DNA of 64,000 nt from Roseiarcus sp963823165 (GCA_963823165.1 CAWGKV010000039.1:62001-126000); one strand, 5' to 3'; positions 34,852-43,849 are shown, numbered from the stretch's first letter. The notes: generated from the sequence alone by a model not told the origin. Numbers and translations are program-made.

Positions 34852-34879
34852 AAAAACAAAAGGGGCCGGGTTGCGGCCC
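34852..34879 (-). terminator. Intrinsic terminator after enoyl-CoA hydratase gene
   Basis: On the minus strand GGGCCG-CAACC-CGGCCC forms a six-pair GC stem followed by CTTTTGTTTTT. It lies 79 bases past the hydratase stop and just before rpsT, so rpsT should have its own promoter between here and 34798. Confidence 0.75.
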
Positions 34880-34957
34880 AGCCTGGATCGCCGGCTTATA
34901 AGCTCTCGCCTTTGGTGGCGTCAACCGGCGAACGCCGATTTTCAGGGGGAGGTGGCC

Positions 34958-35758
34958 TCAACTCGGCGGAAGCGGGACGGTCGCGCCGCGAAAGGAGAAT
35001 TTCGCCGTCCGCTTCTCGGCAAACGCCGCACGGCCCTCCGCAAAGTCGACGCCGAGCGCGGCGGACTCGACGAGCGTGCGGAACGCCGGCGTTTCCACGG
35101 TCATGCCAGAGACGATTGCGTCGACCGCGCGTTTGGCGCTCCGAATGGACGCTTGGCTGAGCGTCGCCAAGCCGCGCGCATAGCCGAGCGCCGTCTCGTG
35201 CAGTCCGGTCTCGATCCGCCGGTCGATGAGCCCGATCGCGAGCGCCTCCTCGGTTTCGACCCGCCGTCCGGTGAACAAGAGGTCCTTGGCCCGTGAAGGC
35301 CCGACCGCTTCCACGAGACGCCGCGTCTCGGCATGGCCATAGACGAGACCGAGCTTTGCCGGCGTGACGGCGAGATGGGCGTCGGCCGCGCAAAAGCGCA
35401 AGTCGCAGGCAAGCGCAAGCCCGAGGCCCCCACCGACGGCGTTTCCCTGCAACACCGCGATCGAGGGACGGTCGAGATCGATCAGCGCCCTGAGGCCGTC
35501 TTGGACGGCGTCGCCATAATCGCGCGCGGCCGCCGCGTCGCGATAAACCTCGTCGAACTCAGATATGTCCGCGCCGACGCTGAAATGGCCGCCCCGACCC
35601 TCGACGAGCACGACCAGCGCGTCCTGCCGCGCCTCAATGGCGGTGCGGATCGCAGGCAGCGCGCGCCACATGGCGCGCGAAATTGCGTTGCGACGATCGG
35701 GCCGATTGAGCACGACGCGCGCCAACGGCGGTTCGAAGAGAAGGGAAATGTCGGTCAT
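34958..35758 (-). CDS. Enoyl-CoA hydratase/isomerase family protein
   Basis: A 266-residue crotonase-fold enzyme. ARVVLNRPDRRNAISRAMW is the N-terminal signature. The oxyanion hole lies in GHFSVGADISEF and NAVGGGLGLALACDLRFCA. The catalytic Glu pair of true hydratases is only partly represented (LGLVYGHAETRRL), so isomerase or another crotonase activity is possible. The ATG at 35758 is used; an in-frame GTG at 35767 lacks a better ribosome site. It is divergent from the allantoinase gene with about 130 bases between. Confidence 0.9.
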   Translation of the reverse strand: MTDISLLFEPPLARVVLNRPDRRNAISRAMWRALPAIRTAIEARQDALVVLVEGRGGHFSVGADISEFDEVYRDAAAARDYGDAVQDGLRALIDLDRPSIAVLQGNAVGGGLGLALACDLRFCAADAHLAVTPAKLGLVYGHAETRRLVEAVGPSRAKDLLFTGRRVETEEALAIGLIDRRIETGLHETALGYARGLATLSQASIRSAKRAVDAIVSGMTVETPAFRTLVESAALGVDFAEGRAAFAEKRTAKFSFRGATVPLPPS

Positions 35759-35886
35759 GGGGGGCACTTTTAACGGCGACGGGACGTCTTGCGCCCCTTT
35801 TGGAGCATTTGGCGGGCTGGAGCAAACGACAATCCTGTCGTAGCGTCGCCCGCGGCGACGCGGGCGCGTGTGAGGGATGCAAGGGG

Positions 35887-37308
35887 ATGATGGCCGGCGA
35901 AAGCTATCCGCGCGACATGGTCGGCTACGGACGCACGCCGCCCTTCGCCGACTGGCCGGACAACGCCCGCGTGGCGGTGCAGTTCGTCATCAATTATGAG
36001 GAGGGCGGCGAGAACAACATTCTCCACGGCGACCCGGCCTCCGAGGCATTCCTGTCCGAGATCGTCGGCGCGGCGGCTTGGCCCGGCATGCGCCACATGA
36101 ATATGGAGTCGATCTACGAATACGGTTCGCGCGCCGGCTTCTGGCGGCTGCATCGCATGTTCAGCGAGCGCAGCGTGCCTGTGACCGTCTACGCGGTCGC
36201 CACGGCGATGGCGCGCAATCGCGAAGCGGTCGCCGCCATGAATGAGGCGGGGTGGGAGATCGCCACCCACGGCCTCAAATGGATCGACTATCGCGACACG
36301 CCGCCCGAGATCGAGGCCCGCCATATCGCCGAGGCGGTGCGCATACACACCGAAGTCACCGGGTCCCGGCCGCTCGGATTCTATCAGGGGCGTTCGTCGG
36401 TCAACACCATCCGGCTCGGCATGGAGGAAGGCGGCTTCCTCTATTGCGCGGACTCTTACGCCGACGACCTCCCCTACTGGATCGAAGGGCCGCGCGGGCC
36501 GCAACTGGTCACGCCCTATACGCTCAATTCGAACGACATGCGCTTCGCGACGCCGCAAGGCTTCAACTCGGGAGACCAGTTCTACGCCTATCTCAAGGAT
36601 TCGTTCGACACGCTCTACGCCGAAGGCGAGACCGCGCCGAAAATGCTGTCGGTTGGCCTGCACTGCCGGCTCGTCGGGCGCCCTGGACGCGCGGCCTCGC
36701 TGGCGCGGTTCCTCGATTACGTCCTTGGCCACGACCGGATATGGACGCCGACCAGGCTCGACATCGCGCGTCACTGGATCCGTAAACACCCGCCGCCTGG
36801 CGGATGGAGGCCCTCGCGGCTCACCCGCGGGCTGTTCGTCGAGCGCTTCGGCGGCGTCTACGAACATTCGCCATGGATCGCTGCGGCGACCTACGACGCG
36901 GGCCTGACCGCCGAAATGGACACGGCCGAGGGGCTCGCCGGAGCGATGGCGGCCGCGGCGGCGAAAGGATCGGACGGCCAGAAGCGGGCGCTGATCCTTG
37001 CCCACCCCGATCTCGCCGGAAAGCTTGCGCTCGCCAAGACGCTGACGGCGGAGTCGACGCGGGAGCAGGCGAGCGCCGGTCTCGACAAGCTCAGTCCCGA
37101 CGAACTCACCAGGTTCACCGCGCTCAACGACGCCTATCGGGCGCGGTTCGGCCTTCCGTTCATCATGGCGGTCAAAGACCGGAGCAAGGCCGACATCCTG
37201 GCAGCGTTCGAGCGACGGCTCCTCAACGATTCGGAGACTGAGACGACGGCGGCCCTCGCCGAGGTCGACCGCATTGCGGCGGTGCGCCTGAAGGATGTTC
37301 TGCCTTGA
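35887..37308 (+). CDS. Bifunctional allantoinase (PuuE)-OHCU decarboxylase (UraD)
   Basis: A 473-residue fusion. Residues about 1-305 are the cofactor-light polysaccharide-deacetylase-type allantoinase: RDMVGYGRTPPFADWPDNAR, FVINYEEGGENNILHGD, and AGWEIATHGLKWIDYRD. Residues about 310-473 are the UraD domain with ILAHPDLAGKLALAKTLTAE and ARFGLPFIMAVKDRSKADIL. UraD decarboxylates OHCU to S-allantoin and the allantoinase opens it to allantoate, so one polypeptide does two consecutive steps of urate breakdown. ATG 35887 follows AAGGGG closely; 35890 is the alternative. The guanine deaminase gene overlaps its stop. Confidence 0.93.
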   Translation: MMAGESYPRDMVGYGRTPPFADWPDNARVAVQFVINYEEGGENNILHGDPASEAFLSEIVGAAAWPGMRHMNMESIYEYGSRAGFWRLHRMFSERSVPVTVYAVATAMARNREAVAAMNEAGWEIATHGLKWIDYRDTPPEIEARHIAEAVRIHTEVTGSRPLGFYQGRSSVNTIRLGMEEGGFLYCADSYADDLPYWIEGPRGPQLVTPYTLNSNDMRFATPQGFNSGDQFYAYLKDSFDTLYAEGETAPKMLSVGLHCRLVGRPGRAASLARFLDYVLGHDRIWTPTRLDIARHWIRKHPPPGGWRPSRLTRGLFVERFGGVYEHSPWIAAATYDAGLTAEMDTAEGLAGAMAAAAAKGSDGQKRALILAHPDLAGKLALAKTLTAESTREQASAGLDKLSPDELTRFTALNDAYRARFGLPFIMAVKDRSKADILAAFERRLLNDSETETTAALAEVDRIAAVRLKDVLP

Positions 37309-38606
37309 GCGGCGACGCGCGCGTCATCCGCGGACGAATCCTCACCTTCAGAGACGACCCGGCGGAAACGGGGCCGTCCGCACGCCTCTATATCGAGAAC
37401 GGAGCGGTCCTCATCGCGAACGGGCGGATCGAGGCGGTCGGCGAATCCGCCGACGTTCTGGCGCGGGCGCCGGCTGGCGCGGCGGTCGACGATCATTCCG
37501 GCCGCCTCGTCATGGCCGGCTTCATCGACGCGCATATCCACTATCCGCAGACCCAGGTCATCGGCTCCTACGGCGCGCAACTGCTCGACTGGCTGAACGA
37601 CTACACCTTCATCGAGGAGCAGAAATTCGCCGATCCGGATCACTGCGCGAGGATGGCGGAGTTCTTTCTCGACGAACTGTTTCGCTGCGGCACGACGACC
37701 GCGATGGTTTATTGCACGGTCCATCCGCAGTCGGTCGACGCGTTCTTCGCCGCAGCGGCGCGGCGCGGCGCGCGCATGATCGCAGGCAAAGCGATGATGG
37801 ACCGGGATGCGCCCGACGCGCTGATGGACACCGCGCAACGCGGCTACGACGAGAGCAAGGCGCTGATCGGGCGCTGGAGCGGGCGCGGCCGGCTCGACTA
37901 CGCGGTCACGCCGCGCTTCGCGGTGACTTCGAGCCGGGAGCAATTGGAGGCCGCGGGCGCGCTCGCGCGCGAGTTCCCCGACGTATACGTCCAGACGCAC
38001 CTCGACGAGAACAAGGCCGAGATCGCGCGGGTGGCCGAGCTGTTCCCGGACGCGCGGAGCTATCTCGACGTTTACGATCGCGCGGGGCTCCTGGGGCCGC
38101 GCTCCGTGTTCGGCCACTGCATTCACATGCAGGACGCCGAAGTGGCGCGGCTCGCCGCCAGCGGGTCCGTCGCCGCGTTTTGCCCCACGTCGAACCTGTT
38201 TCTCGGCTCAGGCCTGTTCGATCAGGCGCGGCTCCAGAGGGCCGGCGTCCGGATTGCGCTCGCCACCGACGTCGGCGGCGGAACGAGCTATTCGATGCTG
38301 CACACGGCGGCGGAAGGCTACAAGGTCCTTCAGCTCAATCGACAATCATGGCCCGCGCTGCAAGCCTTTTATCGCATGACGCTGGGCAACGCTCGCGCGC
38401 TGAGCCTCGACGACCGCATCGGGTCGATCGAAGCCGGCAAGGAGGCGGATCTCGTCGTGCTCGATTCGCGCGCGACGCCGGCGATGGCGCATCGGATGGA
38501 GACGGCCGACGGCGACCTGGCCGCGGAGCTGTTCGCCCTCGTCATGATGGGCGACGACCGCGCGGTGCGCCAAACCTATGTCGCGGGCGCCCCGCGCAAG
38601 GCGTGA
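37305..38606 (+). CDS. guaD: Guanine deaminase
   Basis: A 433-residue amidohydrolase. The Zn site begins at MAGFIDAHIHYPQTQVIGSY, followed by FLDELFRCGTTTAMVYCTVH, THLDENKAEI, GHCIHMQDAEVARL and the late TDVGGGTS Asp. It deaminates guanine to xanthine. The start is a TTG whose last two bases are part of the preceding TGA stop (TTGA overlap), indicating translational coupling with the allantoinase-UraD fusion. The two form a purine-catabolic unit; urate oxidase and xanthine dehydrogenase genes are not in the window. Confidence 0.94.
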   Translation: MSGDARVIRGRILTFRDDPAETGPSARLYIENGAVLIANGRIEAVGESADVLARAPAGAAVDDHSGRLVMAGFIDAHIHYPQTQVIGSYGAQLLDWLNDYTFIEEQKFADPDHCARMAEFFLDELFRCGTTTAMVYCTVHPQSVDAFFAAAARRGARMIAGKAMMDRDAPDALMDTAQRGYDESKALIGRWSGRGRLDYAVTPRFAVTSSREQLEAAGALAREFPDVYVQTHLDENKAEIARVAELFPDARSYLDVYDRAGLLGPRSVFGHCIHMQDAEVARLAASGSVAAFCPTSNLFLGSGLFDQARLQRAGVRIALATDVGGGTSYSMLHTAAEGYKVLQLNRQSWPALQAFYRMTLGNARALSLDDRIGSIEAGKEADLVVLDSRATPAMAHRMETADGDLAAELFALVMMGDDRAVRQTYVAGAPRKA

Positions 38607-38901
38607 GGCCGTTTGTAGGAGATCGCTTCGCACCGGGATCGGCGCTGACGATTGGCCAGAATCTGATCCTCACTGCCCAGTCGGATCTGTCAGGGGGCTG
38701 GAATCGACGCATTGCTGCCCTTCCAGACTGGCCCGTGGCGAAGCACCAGCTGAAGTCTTTCGATGGGATTGACGAGCCTCGCCCTACATCCTTGCGCTTG
38801 GATGCGCCTAAGACGTCTGTATTTGTTGAAGTGTTCTTCACTGTTTCGAAATCAAGTCGAAGTAGAGGAAGTGCAAGCTCAGCTTCGACAAGGGTCTTTT
38901 C

Positions 38902-39339
38902 ATGCGAAAAATCGTCCTCGACTTGCTTCTTTTGGGAGTGACCGCCGGCATGGCCACGGCGAACGCCGAGGCGGCGGACCAGATCTCGGCGCCGATATCG
39001 GGGCTTCGCAATGACACCGGCGTCGTGCGCTGCGGGCTTTACGCCGCGGCCGAGACCTTTCCCAAAGCCGGACAGGAGAGTCGGGGGGTGATCGCCAGGA
39101 TCAAGGGGCGGCAGGCGACTTGCGTCTTCAATGGCGTGAAGCCGGGAACCTATGCGATCGCGGCGTTTCACGCCGAGAACAACGAGGTTCAAATGCAATA
39201 TGGCCTGTTTGGCAAACCGAAGGAAGGCTATGGGTTCTCCCGCAACCCGCCTTCGAGCATGGGCGCGCCGCGCTTTGACGCGGCCGCCCTCGAATATGCC
39301 GGCGGCGCCCGGACGGTCCCGATCAGGCTAAATTACTGA
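38902..39339 (+). CDS. DUF2141 family exported protein
   Basis: A 145-residue protein with a signal peptide (MRKIVLDLLLLGVTAGMATA, cleaved near ANAEA). The mature part matches DUF2141: GLRNDTGVVRCGLYAAAETF, FNGVKPGTYAIAAFHAENN and GYGFSRNPPSSMGAPRFDAA. It is a small beta-sandwich family of unknown function, presumably periplasmic. The preceding 295 bases hold no gene I can support. Confidence 0.9.
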   Translation: MRKIVLDLLLLGVTAGMATANAEAADQISAPISGLRNDTGVVRCGLYAAAETFPKAGQESRGVIARIKGRQATCVFNGVKPGTYAIAAFHAENNEVQMQYGLFGKPKEGYGFSRNPPSSMGAPRFDAAALEYAGGARTVPIRLNY

Positions 39340-39535
39340 GTTCCCGACCACGCTGTCCGCGAATGCGGGCATCGAGAAAGCTCCCGCTCGCGCGTCGGGA
39401 AGGTGGTGAAAGCGTCGTCTTCGAGGTGCATTGCGGTAATCTGGACCCCCGCGTTCGCGGGGGGTGACATCGATAGGCTGGCCCTGCCATAGTAATGCGG
39501 GAAAGGCTGGCAGTCACTGAAGTCAGGTCCGCATC

Positions 39536-40981
39536 ATGCCGGCAGTATCGTTTCCAGAAGACCGCGCCGCTCATCCCTGGAGCGAGGGCTTCCGAAGCCT
39601 GTCGTGCGAGCATGACTACGACGTCGACGAGATCGAGGGCGACGTTCCCCGCTCGCTGCGCGGCACGCTCTTTCGCAACGGCTCGGGGCGCAACGATCTG
39701 AATGGGAATTGGTTTCCCCATTGGTTCGACGGGGACGGAATGATCTCGGCGATCCGTTTCGACGGCGCCGGCATCCATTATCGTAACCGCTATGTCAGGA
39801 CGGAGAGCTATCAAGACGAGACCCGCCTTGGCCGGATTGCGCATCGCGGCTTCGGCAAGATGCGCCCGGGAGGCGTGCTGGCCAACGCCTTCCGGCAGCC
39901 GGGGAACGTCTCGAACACCTCCGTATTGCTGCAGGGGAAAAAGCTCCTGTCGCTGTGGGAAGGGGGACCTCCCTATGTCCTCGACCCGGAGACGCTCGAG
40001 ACGCTCGGCGTCGAGGATTTCGGGGGGAAGGTCAGCGCCTTCTCGGCACATCCGAAACGCGACCCGCAAACAGGGGAAGTGTTTAATTTCGGCATCGACT
40101 ATGGCCGCAAGACCATGCTGACGGCTTACCGCCTGCATGACGGCGGCCTCACACGCTTTCCCGCGGTCGCCCTGCCCTATCCGGTGATGAACCACGATTT
40201 CGTGCTCACGGCGAATTACCTTGTCTTCTGCCTCGGGCCGATCCTGGTGCATCCGCTGCGGCTGATCTTGGGGCTCGCGAGCTTCGACGGCGCCTTGCAA
40301 TGGGATGGCGGGCGACCGACGCTGATCCTGCTGCTCCGGCGAGACGGCGCGGGAGTCGCTCGCTGGATAGAGACCGAGCCGTTCTTCCAGTTCCATTTCG
40401 CGAACGGCTTCGAGGAGGACGGCGCGCTGCTGCTCGACCTGACGCGTTACCCCGATTACGCCGCCATCGGCGACAGCCTACGGAACTATTGGCGTTCCGA
40501 ATGGGCGGCCGACGGCATGGCGTCGCTGGTCCGCCTGCGGGTCGAGCTCGCGACCGGCAAAGTCACGGAGCAAGGTTTCGAGACCGGCGCCGCCAACGAG
40601 TTCCCGCGCATCAACCCGCAGCGTGTCGCGACGAACTACCGCTACGCCTATATCGCCAACAACGAGCCCAACCAGGCGCAGGGTTTGCAACGCCGCATCA
40701 CGCGGGTCGACACGGAGAGCGGCAAGACCGCCTTCCATGATTTCGGTCCTGACGGCTATGTCGGTGAGCCGGTCTTCATCCCGGCGCGGCCGGGAGGGGA
40801 AGAAGATGACGGCTGGCTGATCACCCTGGTCTTCGACGCATCGGAGCAACGCACGAAGATCGTGGGGCTGGACGCGCGGGACATCGCAGCAAAGCCGCTT
40901 TTCGTCGCCCGGCTGAAGCACCATGTGCCGTTCTCGCTGCACGGATGTTTCGCGCCGGCGGCCGATAAGGTTTCGGTCTGA
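39536..40981 (+). CDS. Carotenoid oxygenase (RPE65/CCD family)
   Basis: A 481-residue seven-bladed propeller dioxygenase. The four iron-binding His are visible in FSAHPKRDPQTGE, PVMNHDFVLTANY, FFQFHFANGFEE and VPFSLHGCF near the C-terminus. RSLRGTLFRNGSGRNDL and WFDGDGMISAIRF are the N-terminal family signature. It should cleave a carotenoid, apocarotenoid or stilbene-like double bond using Fe(II) and O2. No carotenoid biosynthesis genes adjoin it, so the substrate is open. Confidence 0.94.
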   Translation: MPAVSFPEDRAAHPWSEGFRSLSCEHDYDVDEIEGDVPRSLRGTLFRNGSGRNDLNGNWFPHWFDGDGMISAIRFDGAGIHYRNRYVRTESYQDETRLGRIAHRGFGKMRPGGVLANAFRQPGNVSNTSVLLQGKKLLSLWEGGPPYVLDPETLETLGVEDFGGKVSAFSAHPKRDPQTGEVFNFGIDYGRKTMLTAYRLHDGGLTRFPAVALPYPVMNHDFVLTANYLVFCLGPILVHPLRLILGLASFDGALQWDGGRPTLILLLRRDGAGVARWIETEPFFQFHFANGFEEDGALLLDLTRYPDYAAIGDSLRNYWRSEWAADGMASLVRLRVELATGKVTEQGFETGAANEFPRINPQRVATNYRYAYIANNEPNQAQGLQRRITRVDTESGKTAFHDFGPDGYVGEPVFIPARPGGEEDDGWLITLVFDASEQRTKIVGLDARDIAAKPLFVARLKHHVPFSLHGCFAPAADKVSV

Positions 40982-41106
40982 TCGACTTGGAATCGAGCAG
41001 TCTTCCGGGCGCCTGTCGCCTCGCGGTGGAGTCCTTTGCAAATCGTTAGCCATATTCGCAAAGTCTTAAGCCTCGGGCGGTAGCTTGGGCCTGAAAAGGG
41101 GTTCCC

Positions 41107-41823
41107 ATGCGCCGCATAATCGTCACGACCGCACTGTCGCTGCTTGCGCTCGACGGCGCTGCGCTGGCGGCCGACATGCCGTCGCCGCAGCCAGCGCCTG
41201 TCCAAGCCCCGCTGAGCTGGACCGGTTTTTACGCCGGGCTCAACGCCGGCGCCGCCGTCGGCGCCAGTCGAAACGCCTTCAGCATCGCAGGCTTTGAGCT
41301 TCCGTCCTTCGACACGTCGCTCCAGGGCGCCGTCGGGGGCGGGGAGGCCGGTTACAACTGGCAGACAGGTCCTCTGGTCCTCGGACTCGAGGCGAACTTA
41401 GACGCGAGCGCGTTGCGTGGCAGCCGCACGGCGCCCTGCCTTCCTCCGATCTGCGGCGCATTGGCGGCGAGCTACACGCAGAAGCTGTCCTGGTTCGGAA
41501 CGCTGCGGCCGCGGATCGGCTATGCGGTCGGGAGCTGGCTCCTTTACGCCACGGGAGGCGCCGCCTTCGCCCAATTTGGCGCCAACGCGACCGCCGCGCT
41601 CGGACCATTCTTCGCCGTCGACAATCGCAGCCAGACGCGAAGCGGCTGGACGCTGGGCGGCGGCGTCGAAGTCGAGTTCGCGCCCAGGTGGACCGCCAAA
41701 ATCGAATATCTTCATCTCGATCTGGGCGACCGCACCACGACGTTTCTGTTGAGCCCGCCGATCTCGAATACGTCGCGCCTCGACGCCAATGTGATCACCA
41801 CGGGCGTGAATTACCACTTCTAA
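41107..41823 (+). CDS. Omp25/Omp31-like outer membrane beta-barrel protein
   Basis: A 238-residue exported barrel. The signal peptide is MRRIIVTTALSLLALDGAAL with cleavage after ALA before ADMPSP. LSWTGFYAGLNAGAAVG is the standard opening of this Rhizobiales family, with alternating barrel strands such as TLRPRIGYAVGSWLLYATGG, and the terminal strand ends in YHF, a C-terminal Phe for BAM recognition. Probable general outer-membrane protein. A two-Cys pair (CLPPIC) in an extracellular loop is unusual. Confidence 0.92.
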   Translation: MRRIIVTTALSLLALDGAALAADMPSPQPAPVQAPLSWTGFYAGLNAGAAVGASRNAFSIAGFELPSFDTSLQGAVGGGEAGYNWQTGPLVLGLEANLDASALRGSRTAPCLPPICGALAASYTQKLSWFGTLRPRIGYAVGSWLLYATGGAAFAQFGANATAALGPFFAVDNRSQTRSGWTLGGGVEVEFAPRWTAKIEYLHLDLGDRTTTFLLSPPISNTSRLDANVITTGVNYHF

Positions 41824-41841
41824 TCGACCATCGAGCCGACC

Positions 41842-41997
41842 ATGATTTACGCGGTTTTCATGCTGCTCGTCCTGCTGACCTTGGTCGCATCGTGGCGCGG
41901 ACATGCGCTGGAACTGCCTCTGTTCTGCATCACGTTGTTATGGGTGCTGGCGCGCCTCATCGCCGACATGACCACCCCGCTTACGCTGAGATTTTAG
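41842..41997 (+). CDS. DUF5993-like small membrane protein
   Basis: A 51-residue protein of almost entirely hydrophobic sequence with two predicted membrane helices (VFMLLVLLTLVASWRG and LPLFCITLLWVLARLI). It ends three bases before the GTG start of the DsbB gene. Short DUF5993 proteins accompany DsbB-like genes in Rhizobiales, which supports it as real despite its size. A role in DsbB function is inferred from position only. Confidence 0.7.
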   Translation: MIYAVFMLLVLLTLVASWRGHALELPLFCITLLWVLARLIADMTTPLTLRF

Positions 41998-41999
41998 CC

Positions 42000-42554
42000 G
42001 TGGCGCGGCTTTATTTGCTTGCGGTCGCGGTGAACGTCTGGGTCCTGATCGGAGTCCTGGCTGCTGCCTTCGCCGTCCAGTTTTGGCTATCGGAGCCGCC
42101 ATGTCCCCTCTGCATTATGCAACGGATCGCTTTGATGCTTGTCGGGCTTGGCCTCTTGCGCGTTTTGCTGCGCGCGCACGCCGCCAGACTGACCTCTGGC
42201 GAGGCGGTTGGCCAGGGCATGGCTATCATCGCCGCTTTGCTCGGTTCGGTGGCCGCAGGCCGGCAAATTCTGCTGCATATCCTGCCCGACGATCCGGGCT
42301 TCGGCGCCCCTGTGTTCGGCCTGCACCTTTATACGTGGTGCTTCATCGCGTTCGGCTGTCAGATCGCGGCGAGCGCCGTCTTGGTCATCGCGGCCGGCTG
42401 GCTCGAAGACCGCAAGGTCCACGGGGTGGCGACAAGGATCACGGCGGGCGCGTTCGCATTCGTCGTCGCGGCTAACCTCGCTTCGGCGATCGCCGAAGCG
42501 GGCCTCCACTGGGACGTGCCTCCGGATCCCAGTGGGTATCTCCTGTTCGAATAG
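42000..42554 (+). CDS. DsbB-like disulfide bond formation protein
   Basis: A 184-residue, four-helix inner-membrane protein started at GTG 42000. The quinone-proximal catalytic pair is CPLC (residues 35-38) in SEPPCPLCIMQRIALMLVG, the DsbB hallmark. The second canonical Cys pair in the later periplasmic loop is not clear: the candidates Cys are in TWCFIAFGC, inside a membrane-like segment. It would reoxidise a DsbA-type thiol oxidase and pass electrons to quinone. Co-transcribed with the DUF5993 gene. Confidence 0.85.
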   Translation: MARLYLLAVAVNVWVLIGVLAAAFAVQFWLSEPPCPLCIMQRIALMLVGLGLLRVLLRAHAARLTSGEAVGQGMAIIAALLGSVAAGRQILLHILPDDPGFGAPVFGLHLYTWCFIAFGCQIAASAVLVIAAGWLEDRKVHGVATRITAGAFAFVVAANLASAIAEAGLHWDVPPDPSGYLLFE

Positions 42555-42637
42555 ATCGCGACATATGCATTCGGTTCTCTTGGCCGCGCATTTCTGTGTG
42601 CGGCTTGCCGAAGGCGCGGGCGGACGCGCCTGAAACC

Positions 42638-43024
42638 TCAGACGCTCTCGATCACCCGCTGCAATGCGCCGCGCACCTTATCGGCGATTGCCGCGAGCGC
42701 GGGGTTGCCGACCGACTCCATCGACGTCGCCGGATCGATCGAGGAGACCTCGACCTCGCCGTTATCGTAACGCTGGACGATCACGTTGCAGGGCAGCATC
42801 ACGCCGATGTGGGGCTCGGCGTTCAGCGCTTCGTAAGCGAATCCCGGATTGCAGGCGCCGAGAATGCGATAGGGTCGAAAATCCTTGTCGATCTTCGCCT
42901 TCAGCGTGCCCGCCACGTCGATCTCGGTCAGCACTCCGAAGCCCTCGGTCTTCAACGCGTCTTTGACGCGTGCGACGACCGAGTCGAACTCCCCGCTCGT
43001 CTTGCGGCTGATGTTGTATGACAT
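42638..43024 (-). CDS. DUF302 family protein
   Basis: A 128-residue protein: MSYNISRKTSGEFDSVVARV, GFGVLTEIDVAGTLKAKIDK, YRILGACNPGFAYEAL and IGVMLPCNVIVQRYDNGEVE. These are the standard DUF302 blocks with two conserved Cys. AAGGAGG precedes ATG 43024. DUF302 proteins are often found with rhodaneses and other sulfur or metal-stress genes, as here. Molecular function unknown. Confidence 0.93.
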   Translation of the reverse strand: MSYNISRKTSGEFDSVVARVKDALKTEGFGVLTEIDVAGTLKAKIDKDFRPYRILGACNPGFAYEALNAEPHIGVMLPCNVIVQRYDNGEVEVSSIDPATSMESVGNPALAAIADKVRGALQRVIESV

Positions 43025-43050
43025 GAGTTTTGGCCTCCTTGCAGACCGAG

Positions 43051-43395
43051 TTAGCGGGCGAGCGCGCCTTTGCGCGAGTGCCATCCGATGATTCCGCCCG
43101 GGTAATGCTTGACATCCTCGCGGCCGGCAGCCTGCGCCTTGCTGAGCGCGCCGCGCGAGCGCATGCCGGAGTGGCAGACCAGCACGACCGGCTTTTCCGA
43201 CGGAAGGCGATGCGGGTCGAAGGTCGACATCGGCATGTTGAGCGACGTCGGAATATGCGCCGAGGCGAACTCGTGCGCCTCCCGCACGTCGACGACGACG
43301 CACCTCCCGGCCTTCACCGCCTGCTCGAATTCCTCGTGGTCGACCGCCCGAGGATCCGGCCCGGGCGCAAAGCGCGATAAAAAGTTCGAGAACAT
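43051..43395 (-). CDS. Rhodanese-like domain protein
   Basis: A 114-residue single rhodanese domain. The active-site Cys is in VLVCHSGMRSRGAL, preceded by VVVDVREAHEFASAHIPTSL. A short hydrophobic N-terminus (MFSNFLSRFA) is present. GGAGG four bases before ATG 43395 fixes the start; an ATG at 43410 overlapping the preceding stop is less likely. It should carry persulfide sulfur on the Cys. It lies between the carboxymuconolactone decarboxylase-like gene and DUF302 in a three-gene unit. Confidence 0.92.
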   Translation of the reverse strand: MFSNFLSRFAPGPDPRAVDHEEFEQAVKAGRCVVVDVREAHEFASAHIPTSLNMPMSTFDPHRLPSEKPVVLVCHSGMRSRGALSKAQAAGREDVKHYPGGIIGWHSRKGALAR

Positions 43396-43406
43396 AACAC
43401 CTCCGT

Positions 43407-43775
43407 TCATGCCGCTTCGGCGGACTTTGCGGCCGCGAACTGCGTGTATGCGCTGAGCGCGTGGCTGGCGTACATCGCCGACGGCCCTGCTCCCATATAG
43501 ATGGCCATGCCGAGCGTTTCGAGGATCTCCTCGCGCGTCGCGCCGCGCTCGACCGCCGCCTTGACGTGGAAGGCGATGCAATCGTCGCACCGGACTGCGA
43601 CCGAAATGCCGATCGCGATCAGCTCTTTCGTCTTGACGTCGAGCGCTCCCTGCGTCAGCGCCGTCTGCGCGATCGACGCGAACGCCTTCATCACCTCCGG
43701 CGCTCCGCCGCGCAAATTCTTCAACTCGGCGCTCAACCCCTTCGTGAGCTCCGGCCAGTTCGTCGCGTCCATCAT
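43407..43775 (-). CDS. Carboxymuconolactone decarboxylase family protein
   Basis: A 122-residue AhpD-fold protein with the redox pair CDDC in ISVAVRCDDCIAFHVKAAVE and MAIYMGAGPSAMYASHALSA near the C-terminus. AAGGAG six bases upstream of ATG 43775 fixes the start. In sulfur-stress loci this type of protein is thought to act as a disulfide/peroxide reductase. First gene of the minus-strand trio with rhodanese and DUF302. Confidence 0.92.
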   Translation of the reverse strand: MMDATNWPELTKGLSAELKNLRGGAPEVMKAFASIAQTALTQGALDVKTKELIAIGISVAVRCDDCIAFHVKAAVERGATREEILETLGMAIYMGAGPSAMYASHALSAYTQFAAAKSAEAA

Positions 43776-43849
43776 CAAAGTCTCCTTCACGCGCGTCGAG
43801 GCTCCGGGGCCCTTCCCGGAGGGCCCTGCCGCGAGCCCCGACTGCCTGC

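Noticed and set aside
34435..35000. Replication origin near rpsT
   Set aside because: Synteny suggested it, but dnaA and clustered DnaA boxes are absent.
38607..38901. Possible gene fragment upstream of the DUF2141 gene
   Set aside because: No recognisable domain or start; treated as leader/intergenic DNA.
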